Part shown: positions 63,372 through 64,000 of the stretch, one piece after another | Layout: the number at the start of each line of letters is the position of its first letter | Position numbering within the stretch: position 1 is the stretch's first letter | The notes under the pieces: generated by a model | Seen by the model: the letters and a program-made list of their open reading frames with translations, nothing else | The model's database searches: none | Told to the model about the DNA's origin: nothing | NCBI GenBank assembly: GCA_037133495.1 | Contig: JBAXOA010000008.1 | Coordinates: 4,969 to 68,968, forward strand | DNA: 64,000 nt | Reading direction: 5' to 3' | DNA from: JAAFHB01 sp037133495 | GTDB lineage: Bacteria; Bacteroidota; Bacteroidia; Bacteroidales; Prolixibacteraceae | Program-made: the position numbers and the translations under genes

Positions 63372-64000
63372 CTATCCCGTGACCCGACCACGAGAAAATA
63401 TTGCCAAAACTCGTTCCATTGTAATCTCTCTGAATGAACCAATCAAGTCATCGGCATGTGAAAGTTCATGAACTCCAACGCTATCAGTCTGAATAGCAAC
63501 GCATACCATTCCAGCACTTTTTGCTGCTCGGATTCCATTTGGCGAATCCTCGAAGACGATACAATTTACCGGCTCTGCTCCGATTTTCTGTGCAGCCAAA
63601 AGATAAACATCTGGTGCCGGTTTACTTTTTCCAGCCTCTTCTGTAGTGACAACAGCATCAAAGATTGAAAAAACTTCACATCTTTCCAATAATATTCTTG
63701 CCAGCCCGGGCGATGAAGAGGTAGCCACAGCCAAACTTAAACCGGCTCTCTTTATATCGTGAAGCAAACTAAGCGCCCCTTCATTGAGATGAATCCCGGG
63801 AAGACTTTTAAAATAATCGCATCGAAATGCCTCATCCTGTTCAAGAAGTTCAGTGATCGTTTCGGATAGACTAAACCTTGATTTAAGATCAGTGTACATA
63901 AAATCACCCGCAGTTCCCAGGTAGGTGCGATGGATTTCCGCAGAGACATTAATTCCCAATTTATCGAAAATTATTCTCTCTATCTCGTAATGAATGGGTT
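63372..64000 (-). CDS. HAD-family phosphatase/beta-phosphoglucomutase-like, 5' end outside window
   Basis: The frame is open to the window edge. The visible 209 codons begin PIHYEIERIIFDKLG, the cap-domain start of HAD subfamily I enzymes, so the nucleophile motif DxDG lies just outside; the TTG at 63959 is not the start. Motif 2 (LAVATSSSPG), the motif 3 lysine (EAGKSKPAPDVYLLAA) and motif 4 (IVFEDSPNGIRAAKSAGM) are all present. Such enzymes act on sugar or other small phosphates. Confidence 0.85.
   Translation of the reverse strand, partial: PIHYEIERIIFDKLGINVSAEIHRTYLGTAGDFMYTDLKSRFSLSETITELLEQDEAFRCDYFKSLPGIHLNEGALSLLHDIKRAGLSLAVATSSSPGLARILLERCEVFSIFDAVVTTEEAGKSKPAPDVYLLAAQKIGAEPVNCIVFEDSPNGIRAAKSAGMVCVAIQTDSVGVHELSHADDLIGSFREITMERVLAIFSRGRVTG

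Overview
The window looks like a chromosomal segment from a free-living member of the Bacteroidota, most likely class Bacteroidia near Bacteroidales/Marinilabiliales. The placement is inferred from gene content and promoter style. Promoters read TAnnTTTG at -7, in the best case with TTTG 19 bp upstream, and there are few Shine-Dalgarno sequences. Many exported proteins are lipoproteins, the gene families are typical of the phylum, and the intergenic palindromic repeats are of a kind common there. No rRNA, tRNA, CRISPR array, prophage or complete insertion sequence was seen.

Layout. 1-6.2 kb: the 3' part of a TPR-repeat protein, an RND/MMPL exporter, and a large transglutaminase-like lipoprotein. 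6.3-20.4 kb: a glycan-dismantling locus with GH38, a six-hairpin glycosidase, GH2, GH92, a ROK sugar kinase, GH29 and, divergently, GH20 plus a cyclase-family hydrolase. Together these activities would suit stepwise breakdown of N-glycans, but no SusC/SusD pair or regulator is present. 20.4-20.75 kb: a HicB antitoxin remnant and a MITE-like element with 21-bp inverted termini.

20.75-33.0 kb: one nine-gene branched-chain amino acid operon, transcribed leftward as ilvD-ilvB-ilvN-leuA-leuC-leuD-cimA-like-leuB-ilvC. It is preceded by an unannotated 21-residue leader peptide with ten consecutive Leu/Val/Ile codons and an intrinsic terminator, which is a classic attenuator. 33.2-38.9 kb: a small membrane ORF, an SH3b protein, PBP4-type DacB, a CarboxypepD_reg protein and enolase. 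39.0-41.1 kb: queuosine genes queF, queC and a precursor transporter. The transporter's roughly 48-nt leader folds as a small A-rich pseudoknot resembling a preQ1-I riboswitch.

41.3-50.7 kb: two class II aldolase-family enzymes, a BASS transporter, a DUF1080/PHP-like protein, aminopeptidase P, an M13 peptidase and NagB. 50.8-56.1 kb: a DMT transporter, then kdnA-kdnB-kdsA and a fusion of a transaldolase-fold domain with a KdsD-like CBS pair, closed by a strong terminator. This looks like a Kdo8N (8-amino-Kdo) lipid A-core sugar operon in which the usual SIS domain of arabinose-5-phosphate isomerase has been replaced by an aldolase-type domain. It is the best candidate for something undescribed.

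56.2-64 kb: nitroreductase, a PafA-like protein that has lost most of its metal ligands, a CYTH phosphatase, CutC, a LamG lipoprotein flanked by palindromic repeats, a ParDE-type toxin-antitoxin pair with a perfect operator palindrome over its promoter, an MFS exporter, and a HAD phosphatase cut by the window edge.
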